DNA of 64,000 nt from Trichuris trichiura (lineage: Eukaryota > Nematoda > Enoplea > Trichinellida > Trichuridae), in the NCBI GenBank assembly GCA_037903355.1, contig JBAJFE010000014.1:5952001-6016000 (forward strand). The letters run 5' to 3'. Position 1 is the stretch's first letter. Each line of letters opens with the position of its first letter. Below the pieces are notes generated by a model that had not been told where the DNA came from, ran no database searches, and was given only the letters and a program-made list of their open reading frames with translations. The translations under genes and the position numbers were made by a program. This document shows positions 12,046 to 23,308 of this stretch, one piece after another.

Positions 12046-12966
12046 TTAAACGAGTTGTCCACTGTAATTAGCAATCGGCCAAAAGCGGCAAAAGCGATAC
12101 GTAAATACATTTTGGGTCTTGCAGGTTACGCGCCCTTTCGTTTGAGAAATGCAGATTCCTTTCCTGCAAGCAAGCGGTCGTCCGGCTCTGCCTTTACTGA
12201 CTCGCTTGCTGGTTTTCCAGTGCTTCTCTTGCGTAAGTCTAAGCCAAAAACAAAACCCTATGTTTAAGTTTAGGTTTATGGGGGACAAAACAGGATATCC
12301 AGCAAAGTTGCAGTATGACGATGGGCTGCAAAAATGGCAAGACTCGCTTGAAATCAAGACCTAATGAAACCTGGTGCCGTTTTCTCACTGCGCGTTAATC
12401 TAACATTGCCATCACAAGAGAGTGCAATCGTGCAAAGCTGCGTAGCAGCAGAGGCATAGGGAATCAGCTAGCAGACATTGAACGGTCGGTCCACTCTATC
12501 AGATGACCACGTACAGGAGGGTGTATCTCGCGTTAACGCATAGTTCAAGTTGACGCGCAGGAGTTAGTTACCGCTTGTACATCGTTATTGGACCGCCGTT
12601 CATGCTTTTTTGCTAAGTGCAACGGTTTAGAGTTACTTCGCTTTCACCCTGATTTCAATTCCTTGTTGTTCTCCTGCAACAGGGGTTTTTACTGCTTTCG
12701 CTTCGTTTGCATTCCTCAACTTCGAGTTAGCTCAACTCCTGAATTGCTTCTAATACGATATGAGTCAAAAGATTTGACAATTTGACATCCCGAATGGTCG
12801 AAATCGCGAATTTCTTGAAGCGTCTAATGGAGCGCAATGATGAATAGATCGAAACGTAAAAATGCCTTATACTCCTCAAGGTCGGGATTCTAAATGTACC
12901 GTGATACTAAATAGTCGTTAAGGCCCAACTAATCGAAATCTCGTGACGTTAGAATTTAGAACAAGG
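12046..12966 (+). repeat. Left arm of a long foldback element
   Basis: About 0.8-0.9 kb that reappears in inverted orientation at 13786-14575. Matching blocks include GGTTACGCGCCCTTTCGTT-like, CTGCAAGCAAGCGGTCGTCC-like, GACGCGCAGGAGTTAGTTACC-like, ATGGAGCGCAATGATGAATAG-like and CGAAATCTCGTGACGTTAGAA-like strings. The outermost part (ATTAGCAA...CCAAAAG...GATAC) matches DNA found beyond the Gypsy insertion at 19317-19345. Confidence 0.75.
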
Positions 12967-13196
12967 CCATGGAAAATGCGATAAGTGCCTCGGTGATCGT
13001 GGAGCACGCATCTCGGTGCACACTCGACCCGCACCTGAAGATTATTTGCCGCGAGGCCCTGTTACACCTAAGATGTTTTAAGGAGGCTCTCTACATCCAG
13101 AGCAACTCCGTTATTAATCGCGACAATGGTATGGGGGTTAGTGAAGTATGGACTGCGCTGATTAATAAATTCCAATGCTGCTTCATACCCAACTAA
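12960..13196 (+). pseudogene. Penelope-like element, 3' end of the GIY-YIG ORF (fragment)
   Basis: A 75-residue open frame from 12969 reads SVIVEHASRC, KIICREALLHLRCFKEALYI, NRDNGMGVSEVWTALI. It aligns block by block with the C-terminus of the PLE at 28241-28519 (AVAEHATEC, KVLCYEKNLRLRRIKEALYI, NRDQGADVSEIWTNIV). Only the last part of the PLE protein is present, so this is a 5'-truncated copy. It occupies the loop of the foldback element. Confidence 0.75.
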
Positions 13197-13289
13197 TCAA
13201 ACACTCGTTGTTCCCATGTGCTATAAAACCCCTTTACCGAATAAACGCCTTTTCCCTTACATTGCTGACGACGGAAAAAGAGCAGTTCC

Positions 13290-13425
13290 GAAATGTACGG
13301 TTTAGAATTGTTCTGTAATTTCTCTAACAACTTGCTCATCCATTCGTTGGCATTTTGAAGTTTACTTACAGATACATCAAGCAGGCCAAACCCGCGAACC
13401 AGAAGATCAACTATGGAATTCCTGA
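13290..13425 (+). repeat. Dispersed repeat shared with 32459-32600
   Basis: TTGTTCTGTAATTTCTCTAA, GCTCATCCATTCGTTGG, TTGAAGTTTACTTACAGATA and ACCAGAAGATCAACTATG are shared in the same order and strand with 32459-32600. No product recognised. Confidence 0.7.
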
Positions 13426-13785
13426 AGTTGTGTAAATACCGAATGACATGATAATTTGAATTGGTTGAAGTGGTAAGACAAATTCTGAATGGGTCAAGAC
13501 TTCGACTGCGCCGATATTTGAAAATGTTGAAAAGACGACATTCAAAGAAGTTCTCACCCAACCTTCAGACTTCCATCTCTTCCACCTCGGCCATTGACTT
13601 TCAGTGAGCTCGTAAAATATCCTCTTGAGCCTTCGACAATCAGTACGCATTCTATGGCAACGGTTCTCCCAGAGCCGTGCAAACTCGAGCAGATAAAGTT
13701 TGTAGTGAAACAGAAAATGCTTTGAAGATGAATCCTCGTGATAGGGTATCACGGGTGCACGTAACTCGTTTTGTCACCAACTTAG

Positions 13786-14575
13786 GACTTGCGCTTATTC
13801 AACATTCTAATGTCACGAGATTTCGACCAGTTGAGTTAAGAGCCATTTGGTATCATGATATATTCAGAATTCTGAGCTTGAGAAGTATGAAACATTTTAA
13901 CATTCCCATCTATTCAACATTGCGCTCCATTCGATGCTTCGAAAAATTTGCGATTGTGACCCTTAGAATGTCAACCCATCCAACCTTCTGACTCATATCG
14001 TGTTCAGGACAGTTCATGAGTTGAGCCAACTCAAAATTAAGGAATGCTCACGAGCCGAAAGCAGGGAAGGTCTACTGCACGAGAGCAAGAGAACTGAGGT
14101 CGAAGTGAAGGCAAGGTAACCCTAAGCCATTGGACATAGCCAAAATCATGGACGGCGGTCAAATAACGATACAAAAGCGGCAACTAACTCCTGTGCGTCA
14201 ACGTGAATAATGGTCAACGTGAGCCACTTCTTGAACAGGATCATAGGCAAGTCAGATAAGCAGATGGTAGCAGGACAGCTTATTCGATTGGCCAAATTGA
14301 CTTTGGACAGTAGTTTGCACGGAGATGATAAAAAAACCTGTCGATTTCTCAGCCCATTACTGTACCGTAACTTTGGCGCTCATTTTATTCTATGTTTACC
14401 CAAGCCAAAGGCCAAACATATACTTTATATTTTAGCTTAGCCTTTGGTAAAACCAAAACTGGATAGTTGGAATGCCAGCCAGTAAAGGCAGAACAGGACG
14501 ACCGCTTGCTTGCAGGAAAGGAACCTGCATTTCTCCAACGGAAGGGCGCGTAACCTACAAAACCTAAAATGTATC
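13786..14575 (-). repeat. Right arm of the long foldback element, cut by a Gypsy insertion
   Basis: Inverted copy of 12046-12966. Its outer tip is found on the far side of the Gypsy element at 19317-19345, and the Gypsy target duplication GTATC (14571-14575 and 19312-19316) lies in the arm. The foldback is therefore older than the Gypsy insertion. Confidence 0.75.
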
Positions 14576-14773
14576 TGTTGTATATAGCAGCACTTAAACT
14601 ACTCTTCCTTATCACGTACGTTGGGTCTCCTGGAAATCAGGACGACACGGTGTTGGGAGTGTCATTGTCGGTAGCGCGAGAAGTAGGTCGTTTGTCGCTC
14701 TCTCTGACTTGCAGTTCACGAGTAAACGTTCTTCACGTTAGCTGGCTCTCTCACGCGCGCCCAAGTTACAACA
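14576..14773 (+). repeat. 5' LTR of the Gypsy element
   Basis: 198 bp, TG...CA ends, partner of 19114-19311. GTATC precedes it. Confidence 0.93.
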
Positions 14774-14808
14774 ATTTGGCGACGAGGGTGAGATAGAACT
14801 CTCACAAC

Positions 14809-15930
14809 ATGGCACACTCGAAAGCGGACCTGCAGTCGATCCTCGCTACACAGCAGCAAACCCTGCAACAGGTTGCCCAGCTCCAGGAACAGTTCGCCGA
14901 AACTTTACAACGGCTCAGTCTGTCTCAACCGTCCACTGAAAAGATCGTTCGTTCGGATCCCACTCTGAACACGCTGGCAGCAAGCATCTCAGAATTTGAT
15001 TACGACCCTAGCACAGAGGACACTTTCGAAGCCTGGTTTTCACGCTACGAAGATTTCTTCAACATTGAAGCCGCTGAGCTCGATGATGCAGCACGCGTTC
15101 GGTTGCTGCTACGCAAGTTACGGACAAATGTACACAAGAAGTACGCTGACTACATTCTGCCGCGTCACCCTCGTGATGTTCGCTTTGACGAGACAGTTAA
15201 CATTCTCACGCAGATGTTCAGACAGCAGCGTTCACTCTTCAACGCACGCTATCGATGCTTGAACCTAACAAAGAACGCGCGTGATGACTACATCACATAT
15301 GGCGGAATCGTGAATCGTGAATGTCAGCGCTTCCAATTGGGCACGCTCAGTGAGGACAATTTTAAATGTCTCATTTTTGTATGCGGTCTTCAGTCTCCGA
15401 ATGACGCAGCTGTTCGACTGAAGCTTCTAAATAAAATCGAGACGGAGCCAAATGTCACGATAGCTAAACTCGTGGACGAATGTAATCACCTTCGCAACCT
15501 CAAGTATGATACAGAAACGGTTCAACAGTCTGCTGGAAGTAACCCTCTGGAAGTTGACAAAGTGGCAGCAAAACGGAACTCTCGAAGCTCTTTCACTCAG
15601 TGCGATCGCTCACCAGACAAACAGCCTGCTCGGAAGCCCAAGACGCCTTGCTGGCTCTGTGGGGCATGGCACTACACTTGCTTCTGCCCTTATAAGTCGC
15701 ATGTCTGTACCAGATGTGGAGACATGGGGCACAAAGAAGGTTTCTGTCCACCTGCTAAAACCTTACCCTCTCCTAAGAGGAAAGTAAGTTTGCGAAACAA
15801 ATTTCAACACAGAGGCGCAAAAACAACGCCAAGAGTCAGTTCCACGTATGAATTGTCTTCGGTCAGTTCTAATGTCTACAGGCGTCATATCAGTGAATAT
15901 AGACAAGAAGGCAGTCACCTTCCAGATTGA
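14809..15930 (+). CDS. gag: Gypsy gag with two zinc knuckles
   Basis: Capsid/nucleocapsid protein of the retrotransposon, 373 residues, intact. The start ATG lies 35 bp after the 5' LTR. The N-terminal third is Gln-rich (LQSILATQQQTLQQVAQLQ) and probably coiled; the middle has the retrotransposon gag fold wording (FEAWFSRYEDFF, RLLLRKL). Two zinc knuckles end the protein: CWLCGAWHYTCFC (C-x2-C-x3-H-x4-C) and CTRCGDMGHKEGFC (the classic C-x2-C-x4-H-x4-C), followed by a basic stretch. The pol frame begins before the gag stop, in the +1 frame. Confidence 0.9.
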   Translation: MAHSKADLQSILATQQQTLQQVAQLQEQFAETLQRLSLSQPSTEKIVRSDPTLNTLAASISEFDYDPSTEDTFEAWFSRYEDFFNIEAAELDDAARVRLLLRKLRTNVHKKYADYILPRHPRDVRFDETVNILTQMFRQQRSLFNARYRCLNLTKNARDDYITYGGIVNRECQRFQLGTLSEDNFKCLIFVCGLQSPNDAAVRLKLLNKIETEPNVTIAKLVDECNHLRNLKYDTETVQQSAGSNPLEVDKVAAKRNSRSSFTQCDRSPDKQPARKPKTPCWLCGAWHYTCFCPYKSHVCTRCGDMGHKEGFCPPAKTLPSPKRKVSLRNKFQHRGAKTTPRVSSTYELSSVSSNVYRRHISEYRQEGSHLPD

Positions 15931-18900
15931 CACCGGTTCTGATCTGACGATCATCTCTGTGCAGACCTGGAAGCAACTTGGCTCACCGCCACTTAGCGAC
16001 ACTTCTTCAGTCAGAGCTACGACATACAATGGTGACACTATTCCACTACGAGGTAGCTTTAGATGTGCATATTCTTTCGGCACTCACAGCGTCTCAGGAA
16101 CGTGCTACGTGTCAGACATTAGTTCAAATAACCTACTCGGAGCAGAATGGATCTTCAAACTTGGTCTGTACGACCAACCGCTGAACAGCCTACAGTCTGA
16201 CTTACAGCCGGAGGATGAACGGGCACTGATCTGCAGTCCTGAGATACATGCCTTAAGTGCGTCAAACGCTCGTGAATACGTCTACCGCCGCTATCCTGAA
16301 ATTTGTAGTGACAGCCTAGGACACTGTAAGTTCGCCAAGGCATCCCTACGCCTACGGCCAGACGCGCAACCAGTGTTCCGCCCAAAGCGACCGGTACCAT
16401 ACGCTGTCGTACCACTAGTAGAAGCGGAGCTTGATCGTCTTGAAAAGTCAGGTGTAATCTCAAAGGTTAACTACTCCGCTTGGGCTGCACCTTTAGTGGC
16501 AGTAAGGAAGCGCGACGGTCGCCTGCGGCTCTGCGCAGATTTCTCTACAGGATTGAATGATGCTCTCGAAATGCATCAGTATCCCTTGCCGACACCTGAG
16601 GACATTTTCTCAACTCTCAACGGTGGAACAGTATTCTCCCAAATTGACTTCTCTGATGCCTATCTCCAGATCGAAGTAAGTGAAGAGTCAAGAGAACTCT
16701 TGACACTTAATACGCACCGCGGTTTGTACCGTTACAACCGCCTTCCTTTTGGCGTAAAGTCGGCACCAGGTATGTTTCAACAAATTATGGATACCTTGAT
16801 CGCTGGTCTACATGGAGTAGTCGCATACTTGGACGACGTTATTGTGGTCGGAAAAACAGAAGAAGCCCATAAACGGAATCTGGACGCCCTTCTCCAAAGA
16901 ATTGCGGAATGGGGATTTCACATTCGGCTGAGCAAATGTCAGTTTGCTATGCCCGAAGTCAATTATCTCGGCTGCATAATCAACGAGAACGGTCGCCGTC
17001 CGGACCCAAACAGAACGGCAGCTATTACTCGTATGCCAGTTCCTACAAATGTTTCACAACTCCGCTCGTTCCTCGGGATGGTCAACCATTACGGCCAATT
17101 CATCTGGAACCTGTGCGATGTCAGAGCACCTCTTGACCGACTCCTTCGCAAAGACGCCAGATTTGAATGGACACCTCGATGTCAACAAGCGTTTGACCAA
17201 GTCATCTCCATCATCACCTCCGACTTACTCTTGGCTCATTATGACCCTCGCCAGGAGATCATTGTTGCAGCGGATGCTTCTAATAACGGCCTTGGAGCAG
17301 TTATATCACACCGTTACGCTGACGGATCAGAGAAAGCTGTCTCGCATGCTTCTCGTACACTCACCTCAGCAGAAAAACACTACAGTCAAATTGAGAAAGA
17401 AGCGCTGGCCTTGATTTTTGCTCTGCGGAAATTTCACAAGATGATCCACGGACGCAGATTTAAGCTTCTTACTGATCACAAACCGCTACTCGCAATTTTT
17501 GGATCAAAAAGTGGGGTCCCTGTGTACACTGCAAGCCGTCTTCAACGATGGGCAACGATGGCCCTTGCCTACAATTTCACAGTGCAATATCGCCGCACCT
17601 CTTCTTTTGGACAGGCAGACGCCTTATATCTAGGCTCATTGCGCCACAACCAAAAGACGAAGAAGTTGGCAATCCAGTGACCGAAGCTGAAGTACAACAA
17701 GTTCTGAGAGAGTCACTTCGTGCATTACCAGTGACAGCACGATTGATTGCTGATGAAACTGCCAAAGATTGGCCTTTACAACGCGTTATCAAGTCCCTTA
17801 GAAGCAACTGGCCTCGACATTGTTGCAGTCCAGAACTTAGAAAATTCTTCGATCGGAAAAGTTCTCTTTCCTTGGTCGATGATTGCCTCATGTATGGGGA
17901 ACGTGTTGTTATTCCGTCAACACTCCAACGGCGGGTGCTGCGGCAACTGCATGAGGGACATCCAGGAGTTTCACGCATGAAAGCAATAGCTCGCAGCCAC
18001 GCATACTGGCCAAAAATTGACTCAGACATCGAAAACGTCGTCCGCAGCTGCCAACGCTGCGCCGAAGCAGCAAAGTCGCCGATCAAAGTTGAGTTTTGTC
18101 CCTGGCCCAAAGCTCCACGCACGTGGGCACGAGTCCACATTGATTATGCTGGACCCTTTTTTGGTCACCATTTCTTAGTGATTGTTGATTCTTATTCAAA
18201 ATGGCCTGAAATATTAATGACGGACCAGACAACAACTAGAGTTACGGTGAGATAACTCAAAGAAGTATTTTCTCGCTTCGGCATACCAGAAGTCATTGTC
18301 ACTGATAACGGCACACAGTTTAGCTCTGCAGAATTTCAAGAGATGTGTGACGCAAATGGAATTCAACACTTAAAGTCTCCGCCGTTCCACCCACAATCCA
18401 ATGGCCAAGTTGAACGTTTCGTAGATACGTTCAAACGCGCACTTCACAAAATGAAAGGGAGAAACGAAACCATAGAAGACTTGCAAACGTTTCTTCTCGC
18501 GTATCGTTCCACACCAAATCCGACTATCAACGACGTTTCCCCAGCGGAAGCCTTGTTCGGTCGACCACTCAGGACGTCGTTAAGCTTACTTCGCCCAAGT
18601 CGTCAACCTGTCGGCTCTGAGCGCGATCGCGCTATGCAGGAACAGTTTAACAGGCACCACAGAGCCAAGAAACGCGAGTTCTTCCCAGGTGAAGCCGTTA
18701 TAGTTCGCGACTACAAACGGTCGATTACGAAACCATGTTGGACACCTGCACAAGTCCTTCGCCGTCATGGAAACTGCTTATATGACGTATGCGTCAACGG
18801 ACTAGTGTGGAGAAGACACGCAAATCAGATTCGGTCACGGCTCGCGGTCGCACGGAATACCGAAGCGGATTCGGATCTCCCCCTCTTCGACACGTTTGAT

Positions 18901-19047
18901 TTACTACCTCCAACCGCTAAGGATGCGACCCCAGAGGAACGCATCCCGCACAAAGATCATCCAAACCACGCACTTGGTAGACAAACACCGACAGTTGTTC
19001 GTCGTTCTTCTAGAAATAGGCGTCCGCCACGACGACTGTCATATTAG
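15848..19047 (+). pseudogene. pol: Gypsy pol (protease, RT, RNase H, integrase) with two lesions
   Basis: Overlaps the end of gag by about 80 bp in the +1 frame. Order seen: aspartic protease DTGSD near 15929 and LLGAEWIF; RT with FSQIDFSDAYLQI, LPFGVKSAPGMFQ and the catalytic YLDD; RNase H with AADASNNGLGAVI, EKEALALIF and TDHKPLLAIF; then zinc-binding HxxxH/CxxC (HEGHPGVSRM..., CQRC) and integrase core (HIDYAGPF, VTDNGTQF, SNGQVERF). It ends with a basic RNRRPPRRLSY tail. A 2-bp TA duplication around 17627 (DALYL in place of an expected DALSRL) breaks the frame, and a single TAA at 18253-18255 interrupts integrase. The rest is open, so the copy decayed recently. Confidence 0.9.
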
Positions 19048-19113
19048 CCCGACAGGGTATCGCGCATTGTAACTCAGTAACAAATCCGCGTTCGACTACC
19101 TACAGCGGGAAGG

Positions 19114-19311
19114 TGTTGTATATAGCAGCACTTAAACTACTCTTCCTTATCGCGTACGTTGGGTCTCTTGCGAATCAGGACGACACGGTGTGGGGGGTGT
19201 CATTGTCGGTAGCGCGAGAAGTAGGTCGTTTGTCGCTCTCTCTGACTTGCGCTTCACGAGTAAACGTTCTTCACGTTGGCTGGCTCCCTCACGCGCGCCC
19301 AAGTTACAACA
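19114..19311 (+). repeat. 3' LTR of the Gypsy element
   Basis: 198 bp, same ends as the 5' LTR, followed by the target duplication GTATC at 19312-19316. Confidence 0.93.
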
Positions 19312-19345
19312 GTATCACTTTTGGTAGCTTGCTAATTTACTGTTA

Positions 19346-21190
19346 AACCACAAGAAAGAACTCGTTCGGTATCGTTTGCAACAAAGCAACAGTTGCATTT
19401 CGACTGGTGAACTACGTTGCGTTTGCTTTACTCGTCTTGTTCGTTGTTGATTGCATGTACTTTGAATTCCGTTGTATGCGACCTCAATTATTATGTTTGT
19501 CGTCCGATAACTGAGAAGGTCTGAAATTTCTTTCTCAAAAACGATGCTGGAACGCATAGAGATGCTGATTGGCACAGACGCAACTTTGGTTCACTGATAT
19601 TTCGACACCAAGGTTAGCTTGAGTTTCCAAGCAAACCCGTACCCGTCCAAGTACTCGCTCCGTTTGGTTGGAGAGTTATCAGAGGCGTTCTGAACGCATG
19701 CCTAGTCTCTGAACAAGGAGAAGAAGGAAAATGAATACGACGCAAACTGTTCGTTTCGGCGGAAGGACGACACATTTCATCCTCATTGGTTATTATCAGC
19801 TAACATGTCGCGTTGCATGGTACTTAACTTAATGCTAAGCGTGGCATTTAATGTAGTGTTTTTTTGTACTCCTGCGCAGTGACATCGTTATGTTCTAACT
19901 TGCAAAAGAACATCTTTACTGTTACGGTTCAGTATTGAGTCTGAATTCTGAGTCTCTTTTAGTGATTGACCATTCGTTTCTCTTTTGGATTCACAATGCA
20001 TTCTGCATATAAGGAAAAAGAGGACGAAAGAATAAATTTACATTTCCTCTTCTTTCAAGTGCACTTTCCACACGTACTTTTACTTTGCGCACATTGCACG
20101 TATTTCATTATTAACAAGTTGCTCAGATGTTTGAAGGTGGTGCAGTAAACTCCTTTCCTTCGTTAACATTTCGCAGCAGTATTATTTCTTCAAGTTTGCA
20201 AGTAGGATCTGATGCTAGTGTGCAGTGACTAATTAGTCCTGGGAGAAAGAACAAGCGCAATCCGGTGTTGTACCATTGATTGTTGCTTAGCAAGCAGGTC
20301 TTTCACTGTAACGTAAGCAATCAATGAGTCCTATATTGGAGAGTATAAATGTGAATTGCTGCTTTGACATTCCGTCTATTAGTGACGCGCATTGTTGTGG
20401 TGTTGGGCTACTCTTGATTTCTGTTCTGCGGAAAACGCTTGAGGCATTCTCTACTAATGATGACAAAGCTGAAGGGGCAAACTAGGTTTCCTAAAGGTGC
20501 TACCCAGAATGAGATGCCATTCTGGGCTCTTTTCTTTACAGCTGTAGTGATGTCACAGTAGCCTATCAATCACGTGATCTTCCTGAAGTAAAAGGGTGCG
20601 AAGTTGTCATAAATTATGATAGTTCCTCCGATTATGATTAATTGTTGACAGATTACTTCATAAGGCAACCTAGATGAACTTAATCCTAGTTTTTGTTGAG
20701 TACGCAAATTTTGCTCAACGTGCTATTAAAGCTGAAGTTTTTTATAGTCTACATGTGACTCTTAAGCTCACGTTCACTTCCTCCAATGTCACAAAGTTCT
20801 GACATGATGCAGTCCAGGGGTATGCTTAAAATACACAGAATAGCTCTGAAAATTTCTTCCTCGTTCTTCTTTCCGCTCTTTCGGTTCTGTATGTCCTCAT
20901 AATTTTAACTGCTTCCAAAGCTCTCACTGTTTATCGCAAGCCTTATGCTTAATGGTATCACGGAAATTCGATCCATGAAAATTCAAGAAGAGGGAAAGAA
21001 ATTTTCAGAGCTAAGTAGTTCAGCTGTCAGATTGAGAATGGACTTTTGTGATGCCATTAATTGAAACAGAAATCATAGCAGTATGCAGCTCCTGAACTTT
21101 TTCTAATGAGTGAGCAGCTGCATGTTGAAAAGTTGCTGGAAATAAAGCCGTCGGTAAAAGTGTTGTGACGCAAACTGTTTCAATACATCA
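19346..21190. other. Intergenic DNA without recognised content
   Basis: AT-rich, only short ORFs, no family resemblance found on either strand. Confidence 0.35.
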
Positions 21191-21499
21191 AAGTTGTCAA
21201 AATTTCGTTGAGCCGCCCTGTTGTTCACGGAACACATTTGTGAGTAAGAGAAGCTGAAGCTGCAACGCTCTTAAGTTTGGCTGTATCATTTTTTGCCTTC
21301 GTGCTAGTTTTGGCATAGAGCTTCAGTGAACTGTGCATCAGATTTAATGACAAAGATCAACTATGAAGATCACTAAAAAGTTCGTCCAAATGGGTCTGAT
21401 GCTCTTTTGCTGTAGAAACGAGAACGTCGTCAAGGTACACAAAACAGAAGGTCAAAACTCGGGTGACCTCATCCATGAACCATTGAAATGTCTGGGCGG

Positions 21500-22230
21500 C
21501 AAGCATAGAGAGCAACCGTTTATTCGTACGCACAGGATAAAGGACACGTAACAGAGATAAGTAGGTGCATAAAAACAGTACACGATGTGCAGACAGGGAG
21601 GGTAAAGTATGAAGCGTCCAGAAATACTATCATTCCCCCCTTATTTCTCGACTCTTCATATTGAACAGCTCCAGGGCGTTTTTCTGAGCCGCGGGCCTCA
21701 GGCCCTTCGTCAAAGCGTCTGCTACGTTCCGGTTCGAGGGAACATATGCTATCGACACGGTTCCGCTTTGCACAGCGTCACGAGCCAGATGATATGCTAT
21801 GTCGATATGGCGAGTACGTGTCTTTTCAATGCGATTGCTCGCGAACTTTATTGCAGCTTGACTGTCACATAGCATGACGACCGGCATTTTTAGTCGTTCT
21901 TTCAATCCCAACTCTTCGGACATCATTGTGAGCCATTTCGCTTCTTTAACGGCGACTGCTAGCGCCACGTATTCGGCTTCCATAGTAGAGCTCGCAACAC
22001 ATTGTTGCTTCTTGGACATCCAGCCTACCAGGTTTCCTGCAACTTTGACGGTGACGCCCGTCCATGACTTGCGGTCGTCCACATTGCCTGCCCAGTCAGC
22101 GTCACAATGTATTTCGACGGCGCTCTCTGTGGTAGTCCTGAACACCAATTCGTACGCCTTCGTGCGATTCAAGTAACGCAATACATGTTTTAGTTGATTC
22201 CTATGCACGCGGCCGGGATCGGAATTAGGA
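21500..22230 (-). pseudogene. Copia pol 3' fragment (RNase H) with part of an LTR
   Basis: An open minus-strand frame (22208-21630) carries Ty1/Copia RNase [53 protein letters not shown] and TRHIDIAYHLARD, VADALTKGL. A polypurine tract AAATAAGGGGGG follows (about 21646-21633) and then an LTR-like sequence starting TGATAG with an AATAAA inside. Integrase and RT of Copia are missing. Both edges fall inside the Gypsy RT gene, between the codons for FGLR and AAQTF-like residues. No clear target duplication is visible. Confidence 0.85.
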
Positions 22231-23020
22231 TGCGTAGGCCGAACGGCATTCGGGTGTATTCGAAGAGGCCGAAGGGCGTCGTAACTGCAGTTTTCGGTAT
22301 ATCGTTAGGGTGAAGAGGTATTTGTTGGTAGGCACGTACCAGATCAATTTTCGAGAAAATTGTTTTTCCGGCTAATGCTGCACTGAAGTCGTGAATGTGG
22401 GGGATTGGATACCCGTCGGGAATTGTCATTGCGTTTAGTCTTCTATAATCACCGCAAGGGCGCCACCTACCAGGTTCCTTCTTAGGAACCATATGCAGAG
22501 GGGAAGCCCAGACACTTTTGGAAGGACGGACGATTCCCATGCGTAGTAATGTGTCGAATTCTTCTTTTGCCGCCGCTAAACGATCAAGTGCCAGACGGCG
22601 TAGTCTAGCGAACACTGGCGGCCCAACTGTGGATACTGCATGCTGTATTCCGTGTAAAACACTTTCGGCCGAAGTTATCTCTCTGGTTAAGGCGGGGTAA
22701 CATGACAGAACAGCTATGACCTCTAAGGGTGCCGGACATACTTGTACGGAGCGTATCGTGCTGTTACCATTGTCGTCCAGAGAAGGCGCGGTCATAGTAG
22801 AAGCGTCGATCAGTCGTTTTTGATTGACATCAACGAGGAATCGGAAATGACGTAAAAAATCGGTCCCCAATATGGGTCGGCGGACGTCTGCTACAATGAA
22901 CGTCCAGTGGAAGCGTTTGGGCCTCCGCTTGCGCGAACCACAGCGTCGGAGCTTCGAGCCAAAACGGTGGAAGGCTGACAGAAACACCAGATCAGAAGGT
23001 TGGGTGTACAAATCACTCAC
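22231..23020 (-). pseudogene. Gypsy protease end plus RT (partial)
   Basis: [18 protein letters not shown] is the C-terminal protease signature. RT follows with the region [41 protein letters not shown] and EYTRMPFG. The frame stays open to the Copia junction. The catalytic YDD/YLDD is displaced beyond the Copia insert. Confidence 0.85.
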
Positions 23021-23030
23021 GGGTCACCAA

Positions 23031-23308
23031 TGTTACAACCGTGCAAGAGTTTACTAAACCGAAACGAACAACAATAACAATAACACAGTATTTCTTCGAG
23101 ATTCACAGGGTGCTTGGTTACGATCAGGTTTGCTGTTGCTACACGATGCATAAGTGCACGTTTCGGTAAGCGCGTAAAACGAAACCGCTGAGGTTGGGAA
23201 AACAATTGGTCCAAATAGCGGGACGCAGACCAAACGAAAAGCTAGTTACGACTCGGAAGTCTTTCGAACACTCCTATTGTTACTGCTTAGGACATTAGGA
23301 ACGTAACA
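23031..23308 (-). repeat. LTR of the deleted Gypsy element
   Basis: 278 bp with ends TGTTACG...TTGTAACA read on the minus strand. Its inner edge abuts the putative primer-binding site and the start of gag. A second LTR was not found. Confidence 0.65.

Larger units (their letters stand above)
14576..19311 (+). mobile_element. Nearly intact Gypsy (Ty3) LTR retrotransposon, 4,736 bp
   Basis: Two 198-bp LTRs (14576-14773 and 19114-19311), each TGTTGTA...TTACAACA, are flanked by the 5-bp duplication GTATC. A primer-binding-like TGGCGACGAG follows the 5' LTR at 14777 and a purine tract CAGCGGGAAGG precedes the 3' LTR. Between them lie gag and pol (protease, RT, RNase H, integrase). By eye the LTRs differ at about ten positions, so the insertion is fairly recent. 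There is no env-like ORF. Pol carries one frame break and one stop, so this copy is probably not autonomous. Confidence 0.95.
21363..23308 (-). mobile_element. Deleted Gypsy element interrupted by a Copia fragment
   Basis: Read on the minus strand: an LTR-like block 23308-23031 ending GGTTGTAACA; a primer-site-like TTGGTGACCCGTGAG; the start of gag ([18 protein letters not shown]) fused directly to the end of protease ([10 protein letters not shown]); RT down to TRMPFGLR at about 22231; a foreign Copia block (about 22230-21500); then RT resumes with AQTFQWFMDEVTR and YLDDVLVS at about 21499-21370. The fusion shows an internal deletion of most of gag and protease. This Gypsy is a different family from the one at 14.6-19.3 kb. 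Confidence 0.8.

Noticed and set aside
13193..13752. Two overlapping minus-strand ORFs (122 and 113 codons)
   Set aside because: They lie over a dispersed repeat and the foldback loop; sequence shared with 32459-32600 shows repeat origin, not a gene.
15763..16083. Minus-strand ORF of 106 codons over the gag-pol junction
   Set aside because: Antisense shadow of the Gypsy coding region.
17577..18140. Minus-strand ORF of 187 codons
   Set aside because: Antisense shadow of the Gypsy RNase H/integrase region; no family resemblance.
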